A stretch of 64,000 bases of DNA from Gracilariopsis chorda (taxonomy: Eukaryota; Rhodophyta; Florideophyceae; Gracilariales; Gracilariaceae): NCBI GenBank assembly GCA_003194525.1, contig NBIV01000271.1, forward strand, positions 1 through 64,000. The letters are read 5' to 3'. The notes below the pieces were generated by a model. It saw only the letters and a list, made by a program, of their open reading frames with translations, did not search any database and had not been told where the DNA came from. The position numbers were made by a program, and so were the translations under genes. Shown one piece after another: positions 1 to 10,075 of the stretch. How positions within the stretch are numbered: the stretch's first letter is position 1; the number at the start of each line of letters is the position of its first letter.

Positions 1-601
1 GCACATATGCGCCTCTGCTCAAACCCAACTTCAAATGGCAATGTGATTGGCTACTGCAAATGCTATATGCATTGTATAACGTACAAGTGTTATGGAGCGT
101 ATGGTACTGGATTGCGGATATGCACAAAGTGGAGCAATGTGGTTGGTCCAAGTGTGCGCGCAGTAGACGGTTGTGCTGCAATGCCGAAGATGCGAATGGG
201 AGCTGTATTGGGTGATTTGGGACAATGTGCGTTTGTGGGCTGCGCTGAGGGGTTGGAGTGCCAGGATGGAAATTAATTGTTGATTTTTTAGAGCTGCTTC
301 TAGATCAATGGACTGGCAATCGATTTGCTGCATTGATTTATTTCGTTATTTGAACTTGTGACCCTCTACATTGTGCGCACTTTTCGTGTACACCTGCACA
401 CACGAATACCGTGTAGTGTAAAGGTGTAACCACCGCCGTCGCCTGCTGCGACGACAGTGAAGTGTGTGCGGTAGGGTAGAGGCCTGCTGTCGAGTAAAAC
501 TGGTCGACCAAGGCGGATTACCTTCCTTGTTGTATTTTCTTGTTTCTTCTTCCTCCTTTCTTTCTTCCCTTTTGTTTTCATAACCCGCGTGGGTTGCGAC
601 A
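1..601 (+). repeat. 5' LTR of Copia element A (start outside or at the window edge)
   Basis: The first 345 bases match, in reverse complement, the LTR piece at 9,484-9,850, and positions 1-130 match the reversed piece at about 2,770-2,900. The 3' end is set by the primer binding site at 602: the sequence just before it ends GCGACA, the usual CA end of an LTR. The last 100 bases are pyrimidine-rich. The true 5' end is not visible. Confidence 0.7.
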
Positions 602-615
602 GGTTATGGGCCCAG
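602..615 (+). other. Primer binding site, half-tRNA-iMet type
   Basis: GGTTATGGGCCCAG directly follows the LTR. It is the complement of the anticodon region of initiator tRNA-Met, the site known from Drosophila copia, where a tRNA half primes reverse transcription. Related sites follow the LTRs at 11,750 and 45,595 and the LTR of the element ending at 63,767. Confidence 0.8.
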
Positions 616-1070
616 AGCGTCGACGTTTTGCAGACGTCGCGCTCTACTAATATCTCTTTGGCTTATCGCGTCAGCTACTAGCCTCCCTTGGACGTCTCGT
701 ACAGATTTTAAAGCCCCTCGCTTTGAAGTGCGCAGAGCAGGATTAGTCGCAGAAACTGCATCTCACCCGGAGAGAGTTACCAGAGACCGGAGGATTCGGA
801 CCTCTAGGTTAGCGGGGATAGTATCTCCTGCCAGTACGCCAGTATACTCTGGGCGTTGATTACCCGAACCCGCCTGTGATCGCGTACGAGACAGGTCTCG
901 ACAAGCGTAGTAGACTTGTTTAAACGGGCTCCGCTGACGTTTTCGCTGTTGAGTGTTTGAGATTCTTCTCCGCTCCAGTGTTTCTGGGTCTTTGTGTAAC
1001 AGAAGCCTCGAAAACCCTCCTTCGGCTTCACTACATTGTGTGTATATCACTATATTTGGCATCTACATAG
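616..1070 (+). other. Untranslated leader of Copia element A
   Basis: No coding is evident between the primer site and gag. Positions about 676-835 are clearly related to the leader of the Copia element at 52,793 (about 53,510-53,680). They share the block CCTCCCTTGGACGT, a GGAGAGAGT block and a CCTCTAGG...TCTCCTG block in the same order and spacing. This is the best-conserved non-coding piece shared by the two elements and may be a packaging or dimerisation signal (inference). Confidence 0.55.
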
Positions 1071-2215
1071 TTGCTTTTGTTGCTTTTCTTTGGTTCTAGT
1101 CCCGTAGGAACCATTTCGGACTCCAAAGTTGAAACGGAATCCTCCTATGGAATGAAAATTCCTCGTTTCCATGGTAAGCGTGGGGATGATTATATGCTGC
1201 GGCGTCACCTTCTTCGTGCTGCATGCCGTACTAATGGTGTGTGGAATATCGCGAATCTCCCTGGGGTTCAATCTACCACAGAAAGATCAACTAAAGACAC
1301 AACTACCGTAGGTAGTGGCACTGAAATAGCAACTCCCCGTATCATTGCGAAACGAGAAAAGCTTGTGGTATCAATCATCTGTGCTCTTGGTGATGCTCCA
1401 CTACGCGTAGTCATGGACGTGGATGATGATCCTGCACGTATGTTGCAAACTTTTGGATGGACGTTATGCCTCCAATAGGACTGTATCTAGAAGTGCAGTG
1501 CTGACAAGATTGTTCCAATTGTTGTACAGCGGTGAGAACATGTTCCAGCTATGTGGATCAATACACGCATTGTTCGCTCAGTTAGACCGTATAGGCAAGG
1601 ATTCTGCTATAAGCCGGAGTCTCACAAGGCACCTATGCTAATTGCTTCCATTGATCTGAAACAGTTCGTTGGAGTCCACGGCTGCTGCACTACGTACCAA
1701 GGACATATCGGAACTCACTTGGGACTATGTGGCAACCACTTTGATGGATGAGTACAATGCTCGTCTGGTCAGTTTCTTCTAGTTCTGGACGTACGCGAAG
1801 TCGAAAGAGGAACAGAAGCAAAGGTTTTGGTGGTTCACGTGTGTCCTAAAACTCTAGTCACACTCAAATCAGGGACGGAATTGACTCTGATGATCGGCCA
1901 AGTACAGCTGGTAGAGCATACGTGATGTCCACTAACCGGACTTATCACTGTGAATTATGTGATTGAGATGGTCACAAAAAGGACAGATGCCATGTGAATC
2001 CCGATAACACACATAATCACTTACCCAAGAGCAACCTGGACAAGCTTAACATCAAATCGAAGAGCAAATCTGGCGCGTCCAAGTCTTGCAATAAGCCGGC
2101 TGGTAGTTCATCAAAGATTGAGGTATGTGGTATGGCACTAGAAAAGTCTTCCATCGTACCTCCCGACAGTTGCAATGTGGACACCTATGCCGATAGTGGT
2201 GCTTTTTATATGAAA
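1071..2215 (+). pseudogene. gag and protease start of Copia element A (fossil)
   Basis: Gag is the structural protein of the particle. The reading runs from a stretch with KIPRFHGKRGDDY, matched by KIPRFHGKRSEVY in the minus-strand copy at about 11,070, through a helical middle to a lysine- and serine-rich tail. It ends near YADSGA, which resembles the Copia protease active-site motif D-S-G. The coding region is broken in several places. The family call rests on the protease motif, the primer site and the shared gag. Confidence 0.65.
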
Positions 2216-2417
2216 TGACGTTGGGCTTCGACGGAAAAGAAAGGGAAAAGAAACAAAGAAAATAAAGAGTGAAGGTTGCCAGGCTTGGGGCGAGTTTACT
2301 TGGTACTGTGACTTTCAAGTCTTATATGCCACCTCTAGTTCGCACACCACTACAAGAAAACCGTACACCACTAAAGTGGGGGACACCCAATACTACTAAT
2401 AACAATCAAACATAACA
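2216..2417 (-). repeat. Solo-LTR-like repeat, copy 1
   Basis: About 200 bases here match 3,233-3,427 in the same orientation. On the minus strand the unit starts TGTTATG, has a TATAAG promoter-like box about 90 bases in, then a pyrimidine-rich tract, and ends CAACGTCA. That is the shape of an LTR (TG...CA). Both copies abut Copia coding sequence directly, so they look like insertions. I found no convincing target duplication. Confidence 0.5.
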
Positions 2418-2769
2418 CAATAAGGTTGCACCCACTGATTACAGCTTAGTACAACCATGCATAACAACATTACTACACATAAAAACTACGTACACCAAGT
2501 GAACCAAGCAGACAACAATGCGCAAGAAGTGAAACCAGACATAGCAACAATGTGCCAGCATTTGACAGCACTGTGTAAACAATTACTTGCATCATCATGA
2601 CTATGACAAAGCACAAATTCACATGCCACCGCATCCATGTACATACCCTAGGTGTATTGCGTGCATGGCACGTGCTTACTTGCACAACTGCAGATATGCA
2701 ACACCTGCATGTACCTTTAAAACCAGATGTAGCCACACATATTCCTAAGAACAAGCCCACTCACCTTAT
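2418..2769. other. No feature seen
   Basis: This stretch holds no coding region or repeat I can support. It may be an outlying part of the LTR relic that follows, but the match to the other LTR copies starts only near 2,770. Confidence 0.5.
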
Positions 2770-3232
2770 GCCAAGCGGCCGGTTCCGTGCCCGTGACCAT
2801 ACGATGCACAACACTTGTAACCAATGCATTGCATATTAGTATATGCAGTAGCCAATCATATGCCCATTTCACGTTGGGTTTGAGAGCACACGCATATGCG
2901 CTTTTGCAATGCAGCTCTCAATAACAGCCCTCCGTTATATCAAACTTGTTTCCAAGTGCTCCACCATGATGTCCCAGGACTACCAGGCACTCGAACATGT
3001 GCTAACATCAACAGCTTCAACCATAGTCCGATTGATGCGCTCTGCAATAGAATTATGTTCTGGGGTATACGGTGGAGAAAAAAATACCTCCTGGAGACCA
3101 TTCTTGGATTCTTTTGCAAAGCAATGTACTCTTCTGCGTTGTCAGAGTGCAGTTTTCGAATAAGCACATGCTCTCCTCCAAACCGTTTGAGCTTTTGCCT
3201 CACAACTGATAATGATGATTGAAGGTGATAGA
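2770..3232 (-). mobile_element. Integrase-to-LTR piece of a second Copia copy (fossil)
   Basis: Read on the minus strand, 3,222 to about 2,900 encodes part of a Copia integrase core, with a stretch like KLHSDNAEEYIA (target D-N-A motif region) and a following helix. It is joined to an LTR piece (2,900-2,770) of the same family as 1-345. The piece is broken and lacks everything else. The repeat at 3,233 cuts it on the 5' side. Confidence 0.6.
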
Positions 3233-3427
3233 TGAAGTTGGGCTTTGACTGAAATGAGAAAGAATAACAGAAGTAAAAACAAGAGTGAAGGCTATCAGCC
3301 TTGGGGTGGTTTAATTGGAGATGCAACATCTGCAACTTATATAGCACCACTAGAGTGAACTACAGTTACAGGGAAAACCCTAACCATTAAGTGCGGACAG
3401 CCAGTACTACCAATCATATTCAAAACA
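3233..3427 (-). repeat. Solo-LTR-like repeat, copy 2
   Basis: This is the second copy of the unit at 2,216-2,417. It shares the TATATAAG box on the minus strand, the pyrimidine-rich tail and the terminal CAACTTCA. It interrupts the Copia integrase piece at 3,232. The two copies differ at many positions, so they are either old or members of a diverse family. Confidence 0.5.
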
Positions 3428-3921
3428 TCTAACCTACTTAAGGATTGCTCTGACAACGAGCAAGTTGACCCCTTAGAATAAATCAATAAGAGCACATTTA
3501 TTTCCCTCCAAATGACTAGCCAATGGTAATCAAAGTATTTGTCGTACTGGAGCGAATCAGTCGACCACGTGTATGATCTGTCACGCTCGACAGCCTCAAC
3601 TTCTATCATCCCCGTTGAACCCGTCTCACACGTGGATATCTCTGACGGCCAGCGAACAGGCAAATCCTTTCTGCGTCCAATCACGCGGTAGTCTTCCAAT
3701 TCTGTGTACACGGTGTCCATTTTTGGGCCAATGGAGCTCAAAATCTCTTCCAAAAAAACCCAATTGACATTGCCATGGTGCATATCAGTGTGCTTCAATG
3801 CAGCCTGTATGATGCACATTTTTTCCAATAATGTTCCCAAGCGCGGTAGAATAGCATCCTTGCGGTCACGCAAACGGCATATTTGTAGGTAGCGAACCTC
3901 TGTTTGGGACATATCGGCCAT
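3337..3921 (-). CDS. Unrecognised ORF, 194 codons
   Basis: I do not recognise this protein. It starts at an ATG (MADMSQTEVRYLQICRLR). The first 150 residues are mostly charged and amphipathic, with one WSTDSLQYDKYFDYHW stretch rich in aromatic residues. There is no signal peptide or membrane segment. The last 30 codons run into the LTR-like repeat at 3,233-3,427, so the true C-terminus was probably different or the ORF belongs to that element. It could equally be gag of the element owning that LTR, a host exon or a chance ORF. Confidence 0.25.
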   Translation of the reverse strand: MADMSQTEVRYLQICRLRDRKDAILPRLGTLLEKMCIIQAALKHTDMHHGNVNWVFLEEILSSIGPKMDTVYTELEDYRVIGRRKDLPVRWPSEISTCETGSTGMIEVEAVERDRSYTWSTDSLQYDKYFDYHWLVIWREINVLLLIYSKGSTCSLSEQSLSRLDVLNMIGSTGCPHLMVRVFPVTVVHSSGAI

Positions 3922-4107
3922 GGTGTTAGAGAATAGTTGAAAAGAAGAAGTAGAGTAAACTAATTCAGGTAGCTGCTTGGAAAAAAGTTTTCTGCAACTT
4001 TAGGGTATGCTCTAGCTTAAGTACACAATCTTCAGCACATTAGACAATAGGTAAAATAGAAACGTAACGTATTCAAACAACAAAATTAATTACGTACAGT
4101 ACAACCT

Positions 4108-4311
4108 ACGTATACCCTTCTAACAAAAATAGTTATAGTTTACGTAGCGCATACGTAAGGTGGGCAGTATTGCAAACGTATACCCTTCTGACAAGTATAG
4201 TTTTATTCTATGTAGTGCATACGTAGACCATACAGTTCTAGAAACGTAGAACGCTGTACCAAGAATAGGAACAAACTATACGTTGCATACGAAGGTAAAT
4301 CGTACTCCATA
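4108..4311. repeat. Three tandem copies of a 68-bp unit
   Basis: Copies begin at 4,108, 4,176 and 4,244, exactly 68 bases apart, each opening with ACGTA. Copies one and two share ACGTATACCCTTCT and a following TAGTGCATACGTA-type block; copy three is more diverged. ACGT palindromes recur through the array and in the 100 bases before it. It lies between the unknown ORF and the Helitron coding region and could be part of the Helitron 5' end. Confidence 0.7.
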
Positions 4312-4730
4312 TGTATTGACGTCTGAAACCAACACCGAATAAGAATGCAATGCAAATGTACCTATTAAAGTACTACGATTGTAAACTCTCCACGTACTGA
4401 TGGTGTCAGGAACATATTGAGACAATAAAGACAATATTTATACGTATACGTCAGGCGAGAAACTATTATGCAACACCAGTTCTCTACTTAAGGGGCAGAG
4501 ACGGTTCATGTTCCATGGAAAGGTGATTACCAAATCTCTCAACCTCTCTCCGGTTCTCTCAGTCCGACATGAGTTCTTCTTCGCATCGACCCTCATCACG
4601 ACGGGGTGGTCGCCGGTCAGGAGCAGGCCGTTGTCCAAGAGAGAATATACAGCCCGTGCATCAACGAGACATAACCGATGAGCTTGCGCAGGTGGGCTTA
4701 GGAACTAGAACCGAGCTTCCTTAAAATGTT

Positions 4731-5977
4731 ATGGAACCTCACAACCCCGAAGAGATATACTTGAACTCCTCTCATTCTTCCGGTATTCAACAGGAACGAG
4801 ATAAGACGGTTATGCGGTTCGCTGGGAGACCTCGCCAAGGCATTCACTACGGAGCAAAATATGTCTCGGATGCAAGGGCGAAAATATTCGTCAAGGCCTC
4901 GCACGTCCAAGCTCTTCATATCCGGAGTACCAACCAGTCACTGGCACACTTCCAGCGTGTTGTGGGACATGCGGTGCAAACGGCCATCGAGCACCTCGGT
5001 GTCCTCTCAAAGATTCGGGATGGGTGCTTCGTATTGGTATGTGCAAATATTGTGGCGCAGTTCTGCTTGGTGCAGAGACCGAAGGAACATGCTGTGGATA
5101 TAAAAGCTCCAGATCACTTGGAGTTTCTATCAGACGAGTGCATACCAATTCCCAACTTGAAGACATATATCGCTTGCGTTCTTTTCAAACGCTCTCAACA
5201 CACTTAAATGTGTTATTTGCAACCGTTGTCACATTCATGGATATGAAGTACGTTCGGGGTGAAGGTCCGTCATTTCTTCGACTTCAAGGCAATGTGTCTC
5301 TTTCTGTTCCAGGCAAGGACGTGCGCTACACATATTTGTGGTCGAAAGGTCCTCCCAGTCTTAATTCACGGGATTATTCTTCTTCTTTCACAAGAAGAAT
5401 GGTGTTTAACCCGAATGTTCGATACTTGGTTCCAAAGTTGTACGATCTCCTGCAACCAATACCAGATATTGTCCGACAGAGATATAGAAATTTGTTCAGA
5501 CCAGGCGAAAGTGTTCGAAGGAGATCAAACGCGGACGAATCTACTCTGGACATCTCTGCAGACGCTATTCAGGAAGGAATAGTTGTCTGGAATTATCAAG
5601 GTGCCCATGAAGCCCGAATTGAGGTGAGCTCTGGCGCAGGACCATCACCAGAAGACAGCCAAGGCCGACCTCTTGCAATGAGAGCTTTTGTAGTAGAGCC
5701 AAGTGGACTGTTCAGGTCAGAAGCCCCAGTTGCCCAGCTGGTAGGCCGAAGAGAATCCCATCACACATCAACCGGAAATCTCCGACGTCGAGTTGTCAAG
5801 TACAAGCGTTTGAAGCCTGACTCAATGGAAGCTGAGAAGGGAGCTTTTCCACTGCTCTATCCTTACGGTGAGATTCAAGCCCCGTATGATACAGCAACAT
5901 ATATTTCATCGAGGGATGCGAAAAACCGAGACGAAAGGAGCCTAACATGGGCAGAACACTCTAAGCGAAGACTGTAA
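4731..5977 (+). pseudogene. Helitron Rep/Hel protein, N-terminal part
   Basis: The long reading at 5,024-5,977 contains CKYCGAVLLGAETEGTCC, the zinc-finger-like cysteine motif usual at the start of Helitron proteins, then a FPLLYPYGE box, also typical. An upstream ORF (4,731-5,207, ATG start) lies in another frame and overlaps it, so a frameshift between about 5,030 and 5,200 is likely. An in-frame TAA closes the segment at 5,977. The frame of this segment is the same as that of the Rep segment at 6,398, so the two were one protein. Confidence 0.65.
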
Positions 5978-6397
5978 ACCGATAGTGTGCTGCTGAACTC
6001 TGGTACTCTTCTTCAGAAATGTTTGCTTCGTACTAGCACAAACATTGAAGACTTGAGACTTCGTTACTTGGAAACAGAACAGATGAGAATGGTTGAAGAA
6101 CGGGAGCTGCAGGTTGGAACCCATAGCGGAACAGATGAACTTGGCCCTCCCGGTAATCAAAAACACTCTCCGGCGTAGTGGAGACAAAAACGACTGGATG
6201 TGCAAGCGATGGTAGCTCGACTGGGCTCCCCGTCGCTTTTCGTCACAGTGACAATGAACGTATGGCTGGAAGAGATGAAAAGCCTTAGTGTGGACAACGA
6301 AAACACCGGAGCATTTTCTCCACAGGGAGACAGATGAAGTTCTTTTGATAGGCCAGACCTTATTGCTAGAGTGTAGAACCAGTATGCAATTTCAATC

Positions 6398-6916
6398 ATG
6401 AAGGATCTACAGAATAATTCAGAAGAGCTCTTTGGCTTGAAGTGCACTGGGATTGCCGCCAAACTTGAGTTCCAGGAGAGAAATACTCCACATCATCATA
6501 TTCTTCTTTGGTTGGAGGGGGGCGTCATTGAAGATCCTGAGATCATTGAAACTTTGATCAAAGCCGAACTGCCTCGGGGTGACTCGACTGAGGACCAGGA
6601 ACTCCGGAAAGTGGTGAAGAAATTCAATATGCACAGACACTATCCATATTGCCATGGTAGTACCTCTGACGGGAGGTGCAGATTTGGATATGATCGACAA
6701 GAAAGTGTGGCTGAAACAACGATAAATGAGTACACAAATCGAGTGACCTACCGAAGAAGAAGGACAGAAGATTTGAAAGTGGTTCTGTACAATCCAGATC
6801 TCACAATGAAGTACAAGGCTCACATCAATGTTGAAAGAACCAAAGGTGGCAGCGCCGTAGCATACCTGATGAAGTATGATTTCAAGAGTGCCAAAGAACA
6901 AGATTTGGTTGTATGA
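6398..6916 (+). pseudogene. Helitron Rep (HUH endonuclease) domain
   Basis: The Rep domain nicks and joins DNA strands during rolling-circle transposition through paired histidines and a tyrosine. Here the HUH box reads NTPHHHILLWL at about residues 27-37 of the segment, and an H-R-H-Y-P-Y-C-H cluster follows at about 76-83, as in Helitron proteins where cysteines and histidines surround the core. The catalytic tyrosine would lie further on, around SAVAYLMKY. A TGA ends the open segment at 6,916, in frame with the previous and next segments. Confidence 0.75.
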
Positions 6917-7177
6917 AGTCGAACGGAAAGCCAATCAAGTGCACAGAGCGACATGCTTCAAAATGAGATCAGGGCGTACATGAGAGCGAGAGTGGGGGGC
7001 GCGGTTGTAACTGCATGGAACCTCTTTGATTTCAGGCATGTTCGCATCCATCCACCTGTACAGGCACTTTACATACATCTCCGTGGAGAGCGACAGGTTT
7101 TGATTTGAAATGTAAGACTGCCTAGACGTCTGAAGTCTTCCCTGCTGGAAAGATATCGCAGAAGACCCTCCCGGTAT

Positions 7178-7585
7178 ATGGAATTGGACTACATGACATA
7201 CTACGAGACTGTACGTGTATACGATAAGCTACCCCGCTCTGTACCAGAGTCTGACTCCACTCGGGATGGAGGAAGTCCACGAAAGTGCGTAGTGCAGCGA
7301 TCCAAAAATGATCGAACTGTGACTCGAATTAGAATTGCTTCTCCCGCAAATCCCGAACTATTCGCTCTTCGAATATTGCTCATGAACTCTGCATTCAGCT
7401 CCTTTGACGATCCGAAACGTGTTGGGAGCGAATCCTACTCAACTTATAGAGAAGTGGCAGTAGCCCGCGGACTATATATCCATGGTGACGATTACGAAAC
7501 GGCTTTTGATGAGGCAGTAAGATATACCATGCTACTCATGCTGAGCTGCGTTACTTGGTCGTCACTTCCTTTCTACAAGGGATAA
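7178..7585 (+). pseudogene. Helitron protein, region between Rep and helicase
   Basis: The segment reads YMTYYETVRVYDKLPRS, then RIRIASPANPELFALRILL and a YSTYREVAVARGLYI stretch. These match the linker region of Helitron proteins that runs from the R-I-Y-x-V-x-P type motif to the conserved F-R-E-A-C-x-x-L-G-L motif. It is in the same frame as the Rep segment and closed by a stop at 7,585. Between this segment and the helicase the frame changes once. Confidence 0.65.
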
Positions 7586-7649
7586 ACCTTAAAACCGTGA
7601 TTGAAAAGCACGAACTAGCTCGAACTGCAGATATAACCGAGTGAAACCG

Positions 7650-9363
7650 AGCACAAAGAAGAGAAGAACTACTTCGAAGAATCATTGAGATTTCGGAGAG
7701 ACATGGCGGTTGGCTTATCAGAAATGATCCATTCTTTCATCATACTGTATCAAAACTTCATCTCAGAGAGAGCAAACTGAAATTAGCAGAGGAACAAACT
7801 GAAGTACGTCGCAGCTCTTCTTCGAGGTCCAGGCGAAGGTTAAAAGAGAGATATGATTATCTGAAAGAAGGCCAGAAGCAAGTTGTTGACAAAATAATGA
7901 GAGGAATACAATACCTAGATAGAATGGGAGAGTCTGAAAGACGCAACACACACGGAAGCGTTTCATTCTTACAAGGACGAGCGGGGACAGTGAAGACCTA
8001 TCTCCTATCTTTGCTGAGAGATATTGTTGAGCACGAAGGCTTATTGGTGCAGATGACAGCCAAAACAGGTATTGCTGCTGCCCTATATGAAGGCGGAAGA
8101 ACTTTACATAGTTTGCTTGGATTAAGAGTTGATGACAACAAAGATTCGCAGAGTACAGAGCGTCGGACACTTTCCAAGTACGGACCACGATCACAGAGAG
8201 CAGAACTAGTACGGAAGACTATTTTGCTGGCAATAGATGAAGCTTCAATGTGCCCGAAAATGTTCTTCGAGATTGTAAACACCGTACTGAAGGCCTTAAG
8301 AAACTCTACGAAAGACTTTGGAGGCATGGTCGTAGTTATGGCAGGCGATTATATGCAACTGCTTCCAGTCGTTCCAGGAACGAGAACAGTATCCGAAAGG
8401 GATGGAACAATTCGTGTTATTCCAGTGAGTCTCCTACGGGAGCTTCCATAGTACTCTTGCGAGCTTTGGGACAGAAGATTCAAGGTTCTTCGCCTTACGG
8501 AACAGGTTCGTCAACAAGATGATCCAGTTTTTGCAAAAGTTTTGCTCAGTCTTGGTCGTGGGACGTTTCCAGTATCTGCAAGGCTTCCGCTTATGTCTAC
8601 GTCAGATGTACACGATGCAAACAAGTTGCTTTGGAAATGGTTTACAACACGGAAGAACGAAGATGTCAAGCTCAACCGATTGATTGTTGCGCCAACAAAC
8701 CAATTAGTAGAGCAACATAACCAGAACGCATTGGAGTATTTCCCAAGAAGGATGTTTGACTTGAAGTCTGCAACGAAGAACGTTCCCAACCGACGGCCAC
8801 CCGGTGAAAACGTTCACACAAATAGTATCATTGGACCTGAACTGACGTATAATTACGTTCCAAATGGAGTCCCGCACCACCATTTGAAACTGAAGTTGGG
8901 TGTTCCTGTTATCGTGATTCGAAATGTACTTCATCCGCACTTGCTGAATGGAAAGATGTTCATCGTTACCAGCATTTATCGCAGATTGATTCGACTTTCG
9001 GGCATTGATGAACATGGGGAAATTCAGCAAAGCTTTTTACTGCACCGTATTGACTTTGTTTTCGAGTTTGCATATGTGAAAATCAAACGTCGACAGTTTC
9101 CTATCAGATTGGCATTTGCGGCAACCGTGCATAAAGGGCAAGGACAAACGCTGAAGAAAATGATAATTGACTTTCGAACAAAATTTTTTTCCCCGGGTCA
9201 GGTCTACTTTGAAATTTCGCGTGTCAGAACATCTGATGATATGTTACTGCTGCATAATGAAGACGAGACGCCTCGAAATGCGCAGGATTTCTATCCAATG
9301 CCAGTGAGCATCAATAACCATGTACTCCAAGAAGCTGTAGACTTTGTAGAGGGGCGTCACTAG
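7650..9363 (+). pseudogene. Helitron Pif1-like helicase domain
   Basis: This superfamily 1 helicase unwinds the displaced strand during Helitron movement. It shows a Walker A box GRAGTVKT (the usual second glycine of GxxGxGKT is V here), a TAKTGIAAALYEGGRTLHSLL motif, Walker B LLAIDEASMC, the motif GDYMQLLPVVPG and the C-terminal motif FAATVHKGQGQTLKK. One in-frame TAG at 8,449-8,451 divides it; the halves are otherwise open in the same frame. The V in Walker A and the stop suggest an inactive copy. The stop codon of the domain is at 9,361-9,363. Confidence 0.8.
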
Positions 9364-9424
9364 TTTGACATAGTTTAGTTTATGCGTAAACCAAAATTTG
9401 TGTAGATATCTTATGCAAACTTTT

Positions 9425-9483
9425 GGCCGCGACGCGAAGCGCCGCCTGCGTCCGAAGGCCGCTTTTCCTTGTAACTGAACTAA
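9425..9483 (+). other. Helitron 3' terminus with hairpin and CTAA
   Basis: GGCC and GACGC at about 9,425-9,435 pair with GCGTC and GGCC at about 9,448-9,460, giving a GC-rich imperfect hairpin. CTAA ends the element 22 bases later. The next base is T, the target half of the A/T insertion step. Confidence 0.7.
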
Positions 9484-9850
9484 TCAATGCAGCAAATACA
9501 TTGCCAGTCCCTTGATCTGGAACCAGTTTTAAAACGTTCAACAAATTCCACCCTGGTACTCCGTCCCCGCATCACAGCACGCGCACATTGTCCCAAATCG
9601 CCCAACACGCCACCCAGTCCCATCTTTGGCATTGCATTACACCTTCTACTGTGCGCACACTTGGACAAATGGCATTGCTTTACTTATGCATATCCGCATT
9701 CCAGTACCATACACTCCATAACACTTGTACGGTATACAATGCATATATCGTTTTGCAGTAGTCAATCACATTTACGTTTCGCGTTGGGTTTGAGCAGAGG
9801 CGCATATGCGCTTTTGGAGCGAGGGGCTCCAAAAGTGCTGTTTGTATCCT
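9484..9850 (-). repeat. 3' LTR piece of Copia element B
   Basis: Reverse complement of 1-345, with the shared stretches GCGCATATGCGCC, GGGTTTGAGC and CAATGCAGCAAAT. The Helitron interrupts it at the A/T step at 9,483/9,484. Confidence 0.75.
9811..9835. repeat. Perfect 10-bp hairpin at the LTR start
   Basis: CTTTTGGAGC (9,811-9,820) pairs perfectly with GCTCCAAAAG (9,826-9,835) across a five-base loop. It lies near the outer edge of the LTR of element B and is not present in the other two copies of this LTR visible here. Confidence 0.7.
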
Positions 9851-10075
9851 GAAGGTTTGGGTTTGAAGCATGTTGAGGCCTTCTGGGGGGGTAGGCCAGT
9901 CACTCGACCACTTCCAGACTTCAACAACGAATGGCAGTAAAACATGTGCTTGTTGAGTGGCGGTGACCATAGTGGTGACAGCAAGCTTAATAGACCTCTG
10001 AGATACATGAAACAATGAGTTGGGTACAAACGCAGATGCAGAACGAAAGAAATCGGAGGTCACTCCGCTGTCCAC

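Larger units (their letters stand above)
1..2215 (+). mobile_element. Ty1/Copia element A, 5' half (fossil)
   Basis: This is the 5' part of a Copia-type LTR retrotransposon. In order it shows an LTR (cut by the window edge), a primer binding site, a leader, gag and the first part of the protease domain. Gag resembles that of the minus-strand copy at 9,484-11,409, so both belong to one family. The element stops abruptly where a repeat begins at about 2,216, and no pol downstream belongs to it. It is broken, with several breaks in gag, and looks old. Confidence 0.8.
4567..9483 (+). mobile_element. Helitron (rolling-circle transposon), decayed
   Basis: The coding parts of an autonomous Helitron follow one another on the + strand: an N-terminal cysteine motif, a Rep domain with the HUH histidines, the Helitron-specific middle region and a Pif1-like helicase. 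The 3' end is clear. CTAA at 9,480-9,483 (the CTRR rule) is preceded by a GC-rich hairpin and followed by a T. The DNA to the right is Copia LTR, which elsewhere in the window (333-347) is uninterrupted at the corresponding A/T step. The 5' end was not located; 4,567 is only where Helitron-like coding may begin, and the start could lie further left. Confidence 0.8.

Noticed and set aside
4731-9363. Host Pif1 helicase gene
   Set aside because: The Rep HUH domain upstream, the Helitron-specific middle region and the CTAA hairpin end show that it belongs to a Helitron.
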